From Lachnospiraceae bacterium (lineage in GTDB: Bacteria > Bacillota > Clostridia > Lachnospirales > Lachnospiraceae), in the NCBI GenBank assembly GCA_017482485.1, contig JAFUMV010000136.1:1-36384 (forward strand): 36,384 nt of DNA, in the 5' to 3' direction. Under the pieces are notes generated by a model. The model searched no databases and was not told the DNA's origin. It was given only the letters and a program-made list of their open reading frames with translations. The translations under genes were made by a program, and so were the position numbers. Positions 16,845 to 24,311 of the stretch are shown here, one piece after another (position 1 is the stretch's first letter; every line of letters begins with the position of its first letter).

Positions 16845-18473
16845 ATGACAGAAAAGACAAACTGGTGGAAAAATGCGGTGATTTATCAGATATATCCCAG
16901 AAGCTTTCAGGATTCTGACGGAGACGGCATTGGTGATCTGAAGGGAATTATCGGCAGACTGGATTATTTGCAGAAGCTGGGCATTGATGCGATCTGGCTG
17001 TCTCCGGTGTGCAAATCTCCTCAGGATGACAACGGTTATGACATTTCCGATTACCGGGACATTGATCCCATGTTCGGTACGCTTTCTGACATGGAAGAGC
17101 TGATTGCAGAAGCGAAGAAGAGAAACATCCGGATTTTGCTGGACCTGGTGCTGAACCATTCCTCCGATGAACATTTCTGGTTCAAAGAGGCAAAAAAGAG
17201 CAGAGAGAATCCTTATCACGACTATTATGTGTGGAGAGACGGAAAAGAAGGGGAGCTGCCAAACGATATGAAGGCCTGCTTCGGTGGTTCCTGCTGGGAG
17301 TGGGTGCCTGAGCTTTCCCAGTATTATTTTCATCAGTTTTCGGTAAAGCAGCCTGACTTAAACTGGGAGAACCCCAAACTGCGTCAGGAAATTTATGATA
17401 TGATCAACTGGTGGATCGACAAGGGTGTGGGCGGCTTTCGTCTGGATGTCATCGATCAGATTGCAAAGGAACCGGATCAGAAAATTACCAATAACGGTCC
17501 GAGACTTCATGAATATATTCGTGAGTTGAGCAAAAACACCTTTCAGAGAGCGGATCTGATCACCGTAGGAGAAGCCTGGGGCGCGGATACCGAGCGGGCA
17601 AAGCTTTACAGCGCGCCGGACGGCAGTGAGTTTTCCATGGTATTTCAGTTTGAACACATTTGCCTGGATCAGATCCCCGGCAAAGAAAAATGGGACCTGG
17701 CACCGCTTGAACTTGTGAAATTTAAGAAGGTTATGGAAAAATGGCAGCATGAGCTGCAGGGCTGCGGCTGGAACAGCCTGTTCTGGAATAACCATGATCT
17801 GCCCAGGATCGTCTCCCGTTGGGGAAACGATAAAGAGTATCGCCAGGAGTCGGCAAAGATGCTTGCCATCGTGCTTCACGGCATGCAGGGAACTCCTTAC
17901 GTGTATCAGGGAGAGGAACTGGGCATGACCAATGCAGAAGCCTTTACGATGGATGATTACCGCGATATCGAAACACTGAATATGTACCGTGACAGAAAAG
18001 CGGCAGGCTATGAAGAATGCGATATTATGAAGTCTCTGCACGCAAAAAGCCGTGACAATGCCAGAACTCCCATGCACTGGGATGACAGCAAAAATGCCGG
18101 TTTCACAACCGGGGAGAGCTGGATTCCGGTAAATCCCAATTATGTACAGATCAATGCAGCGCAGGAACTTTCCGATCCTGATTCTGTCTTTCATACCTAC
18201 CGGAAGCTGATCGCGCTGCGCAAGCAATATCCGGTATTTATTGACGGTGACTTTACGCTGCTGTATCCGGAGGATGCGGATCTGTTTGTATACACAAGAC
18301 AGAATGAGAAAGAGAAGCTGATTGTCATTGCCAACTTCCATGGAAATACGGTGGATATGCCGAAGGTGGAAGGTGTGCGGGAGGCTGAGCTTTTGTGCAG
18401 CAGTTATGCGGATGTAGATCGTGATGCAAAGGTGCTGCGCCCTTATGAAGCAAGAATGTACCGGATCGGATAA
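16845..18473 (+). CDS. GH13 alpha-glucosidase (oligo-1,6-glucosidase-like)
   Basis: The 542-residue cytoplasmic enzyme belongs to glycoside hydrolase family 13 and hydrolyses short alpha-glucosides. The family opening NWWKNAVIYQIYPRSFQDSD, calcium-type loop DGDGIGDLKGI and region I DLVLNHSSDEH are clear. The catalytic triad is Asp201 in GFRLDVIDQ, Glu243 in VGEAWG and Asp318 in NNHDLPR. The residue after the nucleophile is Val; in this subfamily Val favours alpha-1,6 linkages, as in oligo-1,6-glucosidase, whereas small residues or Thr favour alpha-1,4. Trehalose-6-phosphate hydrolase is a close relative and not excluded. The start follows AGAGGA; the open frame extends 26 codons upstream without a ribosome site. 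No sugar transporter lies beside it. A strong terminator follows. Confidence 0.92.
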   Translation: MTEKTNWWKNAVIYQIYPRSFQDSDGDGIGDLKGIIGRLDYLQKLGIDAIWLSPVCKSPQDDNGYDISDYRDIDPMFGTLSDMEELIAEAKKRNIRILLDLVLNHSSDEHFWFKEAKKSRENPYHDYYVWRDGKEGELPNDMKACFGGSCWEWVPELSQYYFHQFSVKQPDLNWENPKLRQEIYDMINWWIDKGVGGFRLDVIDQIAKEPDQKITNNGPRLHEYIRELSKNTFQRADLITVGEAWGADTERAKLYSAPDGSEFSMVFQFEHICLDQIPGKEKWDLAPLELVKFKKVMEKWQHELQGCGWNSLFWNNHDLPRIVSRWGNDKEYRQESAKMLAIVLHGMQGTPYVYQGEELGMTNAEAFTMDDYRDIETLNMYRDRKAAGYEECDIMKSLHAKSRDNARTPMHWDDSKNAGFTTGESWIPVNPNYVQINAAQELSDPDSVFHTYRKLIALRKQYPVFIDGDFTLLYPEDADLFVYTRQNEKEKLIVIANFHGNTVDMPKVEGVREAELLCSSYADVDRDAKVLRPYEARMYRIG

Positions 18474-18543
18474 AACCGTGTCCGGCACGGCGACAAAAAC
18501 ATACAGTCAGACCAAACCGGATGGAAAGCCTGTGTGAAAGCGT

Positions 18544-18600
18544 GCCCTGTGCCGCTGGGGAGAGGAATCGAACCAGTGGTGCAGGGCATCTTGTTTTTTT
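18544..18600 (+). terminator. intrinsic terminator after the GH13 gene
   Basis: A 15-bp stem (18544-18558 with 18573-18587) containing three G-U pairs encloses a 14-nt loop and is followed by ATCTTGTTTTTTT. It is one of the strongest terminators in the window. Confidence 0.85.
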
Positions 18601-18618
18601 GCGGTATTTTGATATGAT
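18591..18618 (+). promoter_or_regulatory. possible promoter of the ABC operon
   Basis: TTGTTT (18591-18596) lies in the T-tract of the preceding terminator and TATGAT (18613-18618) follows after 16 bp. The -35 match is poor (three of six) and the -10 is good (five of six). The site is positioned to drive the ATP-binding gene, about 40 nt downstream. Confidence 0.35.
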
Positions 18619-18659
18619 GAAAGGGCAGCAGGCAATGAAGTCGATAAATTGGAGGACAT

Positions 18660-19643
18660 ATGGAAATCATCAAAGTAGAACATTTGAAAAAAGAATTCAC
18701 ATACTACAAAAAGGCCGGCGGTTTAAAGGGATCTTTCCAGAATCTTTTTCATCGGGAGGCGCTGGTGAAGGAAGCGGTAAAAGATGTCTCTTTTTCCGTG
18801 GAAAAAGGAGAGATTATCGGTCTGCTCGGCCCAAACGGCGCGGGTAAGACAACGACGCTGAAAATGCTTTCCGGCATTTTGTACCCTACAGCGGGAAATG
18901 TGGATATCGACGGCTTTGTTCCCTGGGAGAGAAAAAATGAATTCAAACGGCGTTTTTCCATCGTCATGGGACAGAAAAATCAACTCTGGTGGGATCTGCC
19001 GGCCTGCGACAGTTTTTATCTGAACAAGTGTATTTACGATGTGGATGACATGGAATATAAAAAGACCGTGGAAGAGCTGGCGGAGCTTCTGGATGTGAAG
19101 GATCTGATGAATGTGCAGGTCCGCAGGCTTTCTTTGGGGGAGCGGATGAAAATGGAAATTCTGGCGGCCCTGATCCACAAGCCGGAAATTCTGTTTCTGG
19201 ATGAACCGACCATTGGTCTGGACATCATCTCCCAGCAGAAAATAAGGGATTTTCTCCACTTTTATAATGAACAGAAAAAGACAACCATCATCCTCACCAG
19301 CCACTATATGAGAGATATTGAAGCGCTGTGCAGCAGAGCGGTGATCATCAATCAGGGGCAGCTGGTGTATGACGGCCAGTTGGAGGACATCAATCATCTG
19401 ATGGGAGACAAAAAGCTTTTGACCATTAAGTGCAATGCAAATGCCGATCCGGAGCTTCTTTCTGCCTACGGAAAGGTGCGGGAAATCAAGGGCAGCGAAG
19501 TTGTGCTGGAGGTATCAAAGGGCAAATTAAAAGAGACCGCGTCGGGCATTCTGGCAAATCTTCCGGTGGAGGATTTCAATGTGACGGAGGTACCGCTGGA
19601 GGAAAGTATTGCGCTGATTTTTCAAAAAGAGGTGGCATCATGA
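18660..19643 (+). CDS. ABC-2 type exporter, ATP-binding protein
   Basis: The 327-residue ATPase powers the two permeases encoded next. Walker A is GPNGAGKTTT, the Q-loop region VMGQKNQLWWDLP, the signature RRLSLGERMK, Walker B ILFLDEPTIGLD, and the switch His lies in LTSHYMRD. Before Walker A there is an N-terminal insert (KKAGGLKGSFQNLF) typical of the uncharacterised COG4586 branch, whose members also pair with two dissimilar six-helix permeases. A C-terminal extension of about 80 residues resembles the tail of drug-exporter ATPases. The ribosome site GGAGGA stands three bases before the ATG. The stop overlaps the first permease start (ATGA). The exported substrate is unknown. Confidence 0.93.
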   Translation: MEIIKVEHLKKEFTYYKKAGGLKGSFQNLFHREALVKEAVKDVSFSVEKGEIIGLLGPNGAGKTTTLKMLSGILYPTAGNVDIDGFVPWERKNEFKRRFSIVMGQKNQLWWDLPACDSFYLNKCIYDVDDMEYKKTVEELAELLDVKDLMNVQVRRLSLGERMKMEILAALIHKPEILFLDEPTIGLDIISQQKIRDFLHFYNEQKKTTIILTSHYMRDIEALCSRAVIINQGQLVYDGQLEDINHLMGDKKLLTIKCNANADPELLSAYGKVREIKGSEVVLEVSKGKLKETASGILANLPVEDFNVTEVPLEESIALIFQKEVAS

Positions 19644-20440
19644 ATCCTTATCGCTGTGTGTTTCAAATGGGAATGGAAAAATCTCTGGAATATCGGGCCA
19701 ACTTTTTCCTGAGTTTGCTGAGCACGGTTTTTCAGATCATCATGCAGGTTTTTCTGTGGAATTATCTGTACGGAAATTCGGACGCGGGAGCGGTGACCGG
19801 GTATACTTACAGCCAGATCATGGTGTACACGCTGCTGGCGGCCATGGTGTCGAAACTGGTGAGTACGGGTTTTGAGTACGAAGTGAACGAAGATATTAAA
19901 AACGGCGGGCTGAACAAATATCTGGTGCGGCCGGTACACTATATGAGCTATCGATACTTTTCCTTTTTGGGAGAAAAAATACCCCAGCTGATGCTGCTTT
20001 TGCTTATCGCTGCCGCACTTGTGACATTTTCCGTGCTGCGGCTGGGACTGGTGCTGAGCATTGGGCGCATCCTGGTTTTTCTGGCAGCTTTAGTGCTGGG
20101 AATTACGCTGAATTTCTTTCTGTTTTATTGTGTTGCGCTCATCAGCTTCTGGCTGACCGATGTGAATCTGATGTTCGGAACGGTGAGTGTAGTGATTGTG
20201 GTGATCAGCGGCGGCATTTTTCCGATGGATATTTTTGGAGAGAAGTTCGCTTTTGTGATGGGGCTTCTTCCCTTTGGGTATACCACCCAGTTTCCTTCCA
20301 ATATCATTAACGGCCGTTTTGACACGGTACAGATTGCCACTGGTCTTTTGTGCCAGCTGTTCTGGATTGTGCTGTTGTTTTTTGCCGGAAAAGTGATGTG
20401 GAAAAGAGGACTGCATCGATTTGCGGCGGTAGGAGGCTGA
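19640..20440 (+). CDS. ABC-2 type exporter permease (first)
   Basis: This 266-residue integral membrane protein starts at an ATG overlapping the stop of the ATPase gene. About six hydrophobic segments are visible: near residues 22-45, 60-80, 115-135, 140-165, 175-200 and 230-250. Motifs EYRANFFLSLLSTVFQ near the N-terminus and GGIFPMDIFGEKFAFVMGLLPFGYTTQFP near the C-terminus are typical of the COG4587-type permeases that accompany COG4586 ATPases. The open frame extends 70 codons upstream through the ATPase gene, but that extension is out of frame with real coding sequence and is not used. It should dimerise with the second permease. Confidence 0.88.
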   Translation: MNPYRCVFQMGMEKSLEYRANFFLSLLSTVFQIIMQVFLWNYLYGNSDAGAVTGYTYSQIMVYTLLAAMVSKLVSTGFEYEVNEDIKNGGLNKYLVRPVHYMSYRYFSFLGEKIPQLMLLLLIAAALVTFSVLRLGLVLSIGRILVFLAALVLGITLNFFLFYCVALISFWLTDVNLMFGTVSVVIVVISGGIFPMDIFGEKFAFVMGLLPFGYTTQFPSNIINGRFDTVQIATGLLCQLFWIVLLFFAGKVMWKRGLHRFAAVGG

Positions 20441-21259
20441 ATGATGAGAGTAAATCATTTTTTGAAAGAAATGAAACGCTACCTGCGTCTGTTTGGCGTG
20501 TTTGCAAAATTTTCCCTGATGTCCCAACTGGAATACCGGGCAAATTTTGTGGCCGGCGTGGCGGTGGAGCTGGGCTGGATGCTGATCAAGCTCATTTATG
20601 TGGCGGTGGTCTATCGGGCCGGCGTGAATATCGGGATTCTCACGCCCGATCACATCATGCTCTTTGTGGGAATTTATGTGATGATGACCGGATTTTATAT
20701 GTTTTATTATCCGAATTTTGTGAGTTTGAGCTCCCTGGTGCGGGAGGGTGGACTGGACCTGCATATTGTAAAACCTGTGTCTTTGCAGTTTCTGGTGACG
20801 CTGCGGCAGCTGGATTTCGGCATGTTTCTGGCGGATTTTGTGGCGGGTGTCATCATGATTGTGCTGGGCTGGCAGCGGGCAGGGCTGCCGGTGAATTTCG
20901 TTTCCGTTGTCGGATTTATTTTCCTGATCATATGCGCCAACCTGCTGACCTACAGCATGTTTCTGATTCCCCATCTTTTGTGTTTCTGGATCGTGTCCAC
21001 CAAGGGTGTGGCAGATCTGACCGCCGCTCTGTGGGACTTTAACAACATGCCTCAGCTGATCTATGGAAAATGGATGCAGCGGATCGGAACCTTCATTCTG
21101 CCGGTTTTTGTGATCACCAACTTCCCGGGCCTGTTTGTGATGGGAGAGCTGTCTGCAGGCATGATGGTGTGGGCTGTGGCAGCGCCGGTTCTGTTTTTCT
21201 TCATCGCAAGGGCAGTCTGGAAATGTGCGGTGAGAAATTACAGCTCCGCGAGTTCATAA
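20441..21259 (+). CDS. ABC-2 type exporter permease (second)
   Basis: The 272-residue membrane protein completes the three-gene exporter. It starts immediately after the previous stop, with AGGAGG at about 20430-20436; an ATG one codon later (20444) fits the spacing slightly better. Six hydrophobic segments are visible. The opening FAKFSLMSQLEYRANFVAG parallels the first permease (both contain LEYRANF), which suggests an ancient duplication, and the later part resembles COG3694 permeases (PHLLCFWIVSTKGVADL, VFVITNFPGLFV). It ends 48 nt before the end of the convergent MATE gene; no clear terminator is seen in that gap. Confidence 0.88.
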   Translation: MMRVNHFLKEMKRYLRLFGVFAKFSLMSQLEYRANFVAGVAVELGWMLIKLIYVAVVYRAGVNIGILTPDHIMLFVGIYVMMTGFYMFYYPNFVSLSSLVREGGLDLHIVKPVSLQFLVTLRQLDFGMFLADFVAGVIMIVLGWQRAGLPVNFVSVVGFIFLIICANLLTYSMFLIPHLLCFWIVSTKGVADLTAALWDFNNMPQLIYGKWMQRIGTFILPVFVITNFPGLFVMGELSAGMMVWAVAAPVLFFFIARAVWKCAVRNYSSASS

Positions 21260-21307
21260 GCAGGTAAAAACAGAATTGCGCATCCTCTACGGAGCGGCTT
21301 ATTATGT

Positions 21308-22669
21308 TCAGTGGTGAGAAGGCTGCTTTTCGAAACCATGCAGCCAGTCCGCTTTGAAAAAATAAGTCAAAAATACGATGGAGCTCAACGTCCAGGTCAG
21401 GGGATAGGCCCAGAACACGGTGGTGATTTTCGGAATCAGCCGCACGGCAATGGTGATGTAGGAAACACGGATAATGCACCAGCAGCAGAGCATGGTGAAC
21501 ATGGGAACCGTAGCTTTTCCGGCGCCCCGCAGGATGCCTGCCATACAGTGGGACAGAGACAGCAGGAAATAAAACAGGGTCACGGTGCGGGCCTGTGACA
21601 CGCCGTAGGAGACAACTTCGGGATCACTGTTGAAGGCAGAAATCAGATATGGGGAAAATACATAGATGCAGATTCCCACAATTTCTGCCAGAATGATGGA
21701 ACAGAAAATGCCGAATTTCGCGCCTTTTTTTGCCCGGTCATACTGCCTTGCACCAAGATTCTGGCTGATGAAGGTGGTCAGAGCCATGGAGAAACAGGTG
21801 ATGGGCAGAAAACCGAAGCCTTCAATTTTGGAATAAGCGCCGCAGCCGGCCATCGCCATTTTGCCGAAACTGTTGATGTTGGACTGTACGACTACATTTG
21901 CAATGGAAATGATGGAATTTTGCATGCCGGAGGGCAGACCGTTTTGAATGATCTGCTTGACCATATAGGGATCGATCCTGACTTTTTTTAAATCTACGCG
22001 ATATTCTTCGGGGCTTTTGAGCAGTTGGCGCAGGCAAAGAAAAGCGCTCAAAAACTGAGAGATTACAGTTGCCAGGGCGGCACTGCCGACACCGAAGTGA
22101 CAAATGCCCACAAAAATCAGATCCAGCACAATATTGGTGATGGAGGAGATAATTAAAAATATCAGCGGATGTTTGCTGTCGCCGATGGACTGCAGAATGC
22201 CGACAAGCACGTTGTACATGACAAAGGCCAGAGAACCTAAAAAGTAAACGCGGAAATACATAACGGAATTAGGCATGACATCTTCCGGGGTGCCCATCCA
22301 CTTTAACATCTGAGGGGCCAGCAGAAGACCGATGATGGTCAGAAGCACGCCGCAGATCAGGCCGAAAGCAATATCCGTATGGATAGCGCGCTGCACGTGC
22401 TCGATTTTTTGGGCACCATAATAACGGGCGATGACCACGCCGGCACCCATGGCGATGCCGTTGAAAAAGCCCACCATAAGAAAGATCAGACTGCCGGAGG
22501 AACTGACTGCCGCCAGGGCATCGCTGCCCAGAAAATTGCCCACGATCAGGGAATCGGCGGTGTTATAAAGCTGCTGAAAAAGGTTTCCCAGAAAAAGCGG
22601 AAGAGCAAAGGTGATGATTTTTTTCCAGATCGGCCCTTCTGTCATTCGTGTACTTGAATTAGTTTGCAT
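21308..22669 (-). CDS. MATE family multidrug/cation exporter
   Basis: The product (453 residues) has twelve predicted membrane helices in two homologous halves, as in MATE transporters, which export drugs or metabolites in exchange for Na+ or H+. N-terminal motifs TEGPIWKKIITFALPLFLGN, LFQQLYNTADSLIVGNFLG and GAGVVIARYYGA are characteristic. The second half repeats the pattern with QNGLPSGMQNSI and FISQNLGARQYDRAKKG. The ATG at 22669 is preceded five bases earlier by GGAGG; the in-frame ATG at 22681 forms part of that ribosome site and is unlikely to be used. The gene follows plsC on the minus strand with a 64-nt gap and may be co-transcribed with it. Substrate unknown. Confidence 0.93.
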   Translation of the reverse strand: MQTNSSTRMTEGPIWKKIITFALPLFLGNLFQQLYNTADSLIVGNFLGSDALAAVSSSGSLIFLMVGFFNGIAMGAGVVIARYYGAQKIEHVQRAIHTDIAFGLICGVLLTIIGLLLAPQMLKWMGTPEDVMPNSVMYFRVYFLGSLAFVMYNVLVGILQSIGDSKHPLIFLIISSITNIVLDLIFVGICHFGVGSAALATVISQFLSAFLCLRQLLKSPEEYRVDLKKVRIDPYMVKQIIQNGLPSGMQNSIISIANVVVQSNINSFGKMAMAGCGAYSKIEGFGFLPITCFSMALTTFISQNLGARQYDRAKKGAKFGIFCSIILAEIVGICIYVFSPYLISAFNSDPEVVSYGVSQARTVTLFYFLLSLSHCMAGILRGAGKATVPMFTMLCCWCIIRVSYITIAVRLIPKITTVFWAYPLTWTLSSIVFLTYFFKADWLHGFEKQPSHH

Positions 22670-22733
22670 ACTTTCCTCCATTTAGAAGCGATTTATCACG
22701 GAGACACATTGTTCTCCTGTAAAAAGAGCCGCC

Positions 22734-23468
22734 CTAGAGCAGCTCTTTGTTTTTGAAATACATGGTTTTGATTGCGCTTTCGACAGCTTCGGTCAGCTGC
22801 TTTCTCTGCATCCGGTCCAGTCTGTCGGTGTAAATCGGTTCGCCGTATTCGATGATGACTTTTGTCTTTTTAATCTTTGGAAGGTGATCTTCAAAAACAT
22901 CTCCGGCATTGACGATGGCGATAGGAACGATGGGTGCCTTCGCTTTTTCGGCGATTTTCAAACTTCCGGCATGAAACGGCAGGAAGGTGTCTTCCGTCTT
23001 ATTTCGTGTGCCCTCGGGAAAAATCGTGATGGAAATGCCGGATTTCATCTTTTCGATGGCTTCATGGATGGTCTTCATGCCCTCTTTTAAATCCGTGCGG
23101 TCTAAAAACAGGCAGTGGAGGTTACGCATCCAGTGCAGCAGCAGAGGATAGCGCAGCATTTCCTTCTTGGCCACATATCCGGTGGGACGGGGGACGCGCA
23201 CATAGGTCATCAGAATGTCGAAATAACTTCTGTGATTCGCCACATAAAGTACAGGGGTGTCCAGCGGAACGCGCTCTTCCCCGATATAGGTGATATCTGT
23301 GCCCGCAAGCCACAGACAGACACGAAAAGCCCAGTTGACGATGGCAAGAGAGCTTCTGTTTTTGATGTCCATGCTGAACTTGCCGATGATCCATTCAGCA
23401 ATCAGAAGCGGAATGCTCAGCACAAGAAACAGAACGATGAAAATGACGATAATAATAAAACGAAGCAT
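22734..23468 (-). CDS. plsC: 1-acyl-sn-glycerol-3-phosphate acyltransferase
   Basis: PlsC acylates lysophosphatidic acid to phosphatidic acid at the membrane, a step of phospholipid synthesis. The 244-residue protein has an N-terminal hydrophobic helix (residues 4-28), the catalytic NHxxxxD motif as Asn78-His79 to Asp84 (NHRSYFD), the glycerol-phosphate motif FPEGTRNK (from Phe150) and VPIAIVNAG downstream. All acyltransferase motifs are intact. The chosen start lies nine bases after AAAGGA. The frame is open a further 63 codons upstream, but that part covers the promoter region, has no ribosome site and would bury the hydrophobic N-terminus. It is transcribed divergently from the PrcB-like lipoprotein gene. 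Confidence 0.92.
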   Translation of the reverse strand: MLRFIIIVIFIVLFLVLSIPLLIAEWIIGKFSMDIKNRSSLAIVNWAFRVCLWLAGTDITYIGEERVPLDTPVLYVANHRSYFDILMTYVRVPRPTGYVAKKEMLRYPLLLHWMRNLHCLFLDRTDLKEGMKTIHEAIEKMKSGISITIFPEGTRNKTEDTFLPFHAGSLKIAEKAKAPIVPIAIVNAGDVFEDHLPKIKKTKVIIEYGEPIYTDRLDRMQRKQLTEAVESAIKTMYFKNKELL

Positions 23469-23546
23469 AGTGATAAGTCCTTTTCCTGATCTCATAAAAT
23501 AAGCAGCCGGCGGATTTGTTCCAGAATATGACAGCCGCTCTTTATC

Positions 23547-23575
23547 AGTATAACTACTTGCGATGAAAAAAGCAA
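23547..23575 (-). promoter_or_regulatory. promoter of plsC (minus strand)
   Basis: Reading the minus strand, TTGCTT (23575-23570) and TATACT (23552-23547) are spaced by exactly 17 bp. Transcription would begin near 23540, giving a leader of about 70 nt. CTTGC and GCAAG arms form an inverted repeat in the -35/spacer region. Confidence 0.7.
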
Positions 23576-23681
23576 GGAGCGAATAGGACAGCCACACTTT
23601 TTCATACACTGGTAAAAAAAGAAAATGTGCCGGGAGGATCAGGGTGTTTGCCGGCATATTTTAAAGGAGCCCAAAACGGTT

Positions 23682-24098
23682 ATGAATGGATTGAAAGTTC
23701 GGATGCTGAGCGGAATGCTGGCCCTTTGCATAGCGGCGTTTCTGGGAGGCTGCAGTTTTACGGAGGACGAGGAAGAAAAAACAAACCTGGAATTTACCGT
23801 GGTGGACGAGGAGCGGCTGCCCGAGGAGTTAGGGGAAATGGTGGAAGAAAAAAAGGGTGAAGCGTTTAAGATGACTTATGCGGACGGCGGCTATCTGTAT
23901 TTGTGTATCGGGTATGGAAAGCAGGAAACCGGCGGCTACAGCATTACGGTGGACGATCTGTATGCCACGGAAAATGCGATTTATCTGGACACGAATCTGA
24001 TCGGTCCAAAGGATGTATCGCAGAAGGGAAATCAGCCATCGTATCCTTATATCGTAGTAAAAACGCCATTCATGGACAAAACAGTAGTGTTTGACTGA
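23682..24098 (+). CDS. PrcB-like lipoprotein
   Basis: This 138-residue exported lipoprotein has a signal peptide with lipobox LGGC (Cys at about residue 23), an acidic linker (FTEDEEEKT) and a C-terminal domain. That domain contains YLYLCIGYGKQETGGYSI and later YPYIVVKTPF, the pattern of the PrcB_C domain (an S-layer-protease partner first described in Treponema). The domain's molecular role is unknown; it is common in clostridial lipoproteins. The start at 23682 is 12 nt after AAAGGAG, a rather long spacing, but the N-terminus it gives is a proper signal peptide. Nineteen upstream in-frame codons contain no ribosome site. It is divergent from plsC and followed by the pyr promoter. Confidence 0.75.
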   Translation: MNGLKVRMLSGMLALCIAAFLGGCSFTEDEEEKTNLEFTVVDEERLPEELGEMVEEKKGEAFKMTYADGGYLYLCIGYGKQETGGYSITVDDLYATENAIYLDTNLIGPKDVSQKGNQPSYPYIVVKTPFMDKTVVFD

Positions 24099-24104
24099 GT
24101 TTCG

Positions 24105-24113
24105 TGGTATAAT
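24105..24113 (+). promoter_or_regulatory. extended -10 promoter of the pyr operon
   Basis: TGGTATAAT is a perfect extended -10 element (TGn followed by TATAAT at 24108-24113), placed just after the lipoprotein stop. No good -35 stands at the normal distance, which is acceptable for extended -10 promoters. The start site near 24120 gives a leader of about 190 nt before pyrC. Confidence 0.6.
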
Positions 24114-24125
24114 GGCAGGAAGACG

Positions 24126-24273
24126 GCACTCGCGTGCGGCGGGGTATATCGACGCAGAAATTTCCATATACCCCGGTGTCCGGTATCAGGCATAAACAGA
24201 TGGCGTCTGAGAGAGACTCCATTTCTGCAGCGGCATGGAATGGGAAGGGGGCGCATTTTATGCCTGACGGGCA
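24126..24273 (+). promoter_or_regulatory. structured 5' leader of the pyr operon (candidate cis-regulatory RNA)
   Basis: The non-coding leader contains several perfect complementarities. GCAC/GTGC (24126-24137) makes a tetraloop hairpin. CGGGGTATAT (24140-24149) pairs over 10 bp with ATATACCCCG (24166-24175) around a 16-nt loop. TCAGGCATAAA (24186-24196) pairs over 11 bp with TTTATGCCTGA (24257-24267), closing a 60-nt domain that includes a GTCT/AGAC hairpin. GCAGAAAT (24154-24161), inside the first large loop, is complementary over 8 nt to ATTTCTGC (24221-24228) inside the second domain, which would form a pseudoknot. TGCC/GGCA (24261-24273) before GTGTTTTC is a weak terminator-like stem that competes with the 11-bp stem. 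It does not match the PyrR-binding loop, T-box or riboswitch consensus I know. Confidence 0.5.
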
Positions 24274-24311
24274 GTGTTTTCAGAAGTGAATGAGTACAGG
24301 AGTAGCGAAGT

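Noticed and set aside
17358-18488. Long open frame on the minus strand (376 codons) inside the GH13 gene
   Set aside because: It is the antisense of a clear GH13 enzyme with intact catalytic residues.
18551-18580. tRNA-like T-loop (GGTTCGATTCC on the minus strand)
   Set aside because: The flanking five-base arms do not pair as a T-stem and there is no anticodon or D arm; it is the loop of the GH13 terminator.
20090-20974. Minus-strand open frame (294 codons) across the two ABC permease genes
   Set aside because: The translation is His/Gln/Lys-rich with no domain, and both permeases on the other strand are convincing.
24196-24225. PyrR-binding element in the pyr leader
   Set aside because: The TCTGAGAGAGACTCC segment only vaguely resembles the CCNGNGAGG core recalled for PyrR sites, and no full antiterminator/terminator set of the Bacillus type is visible.
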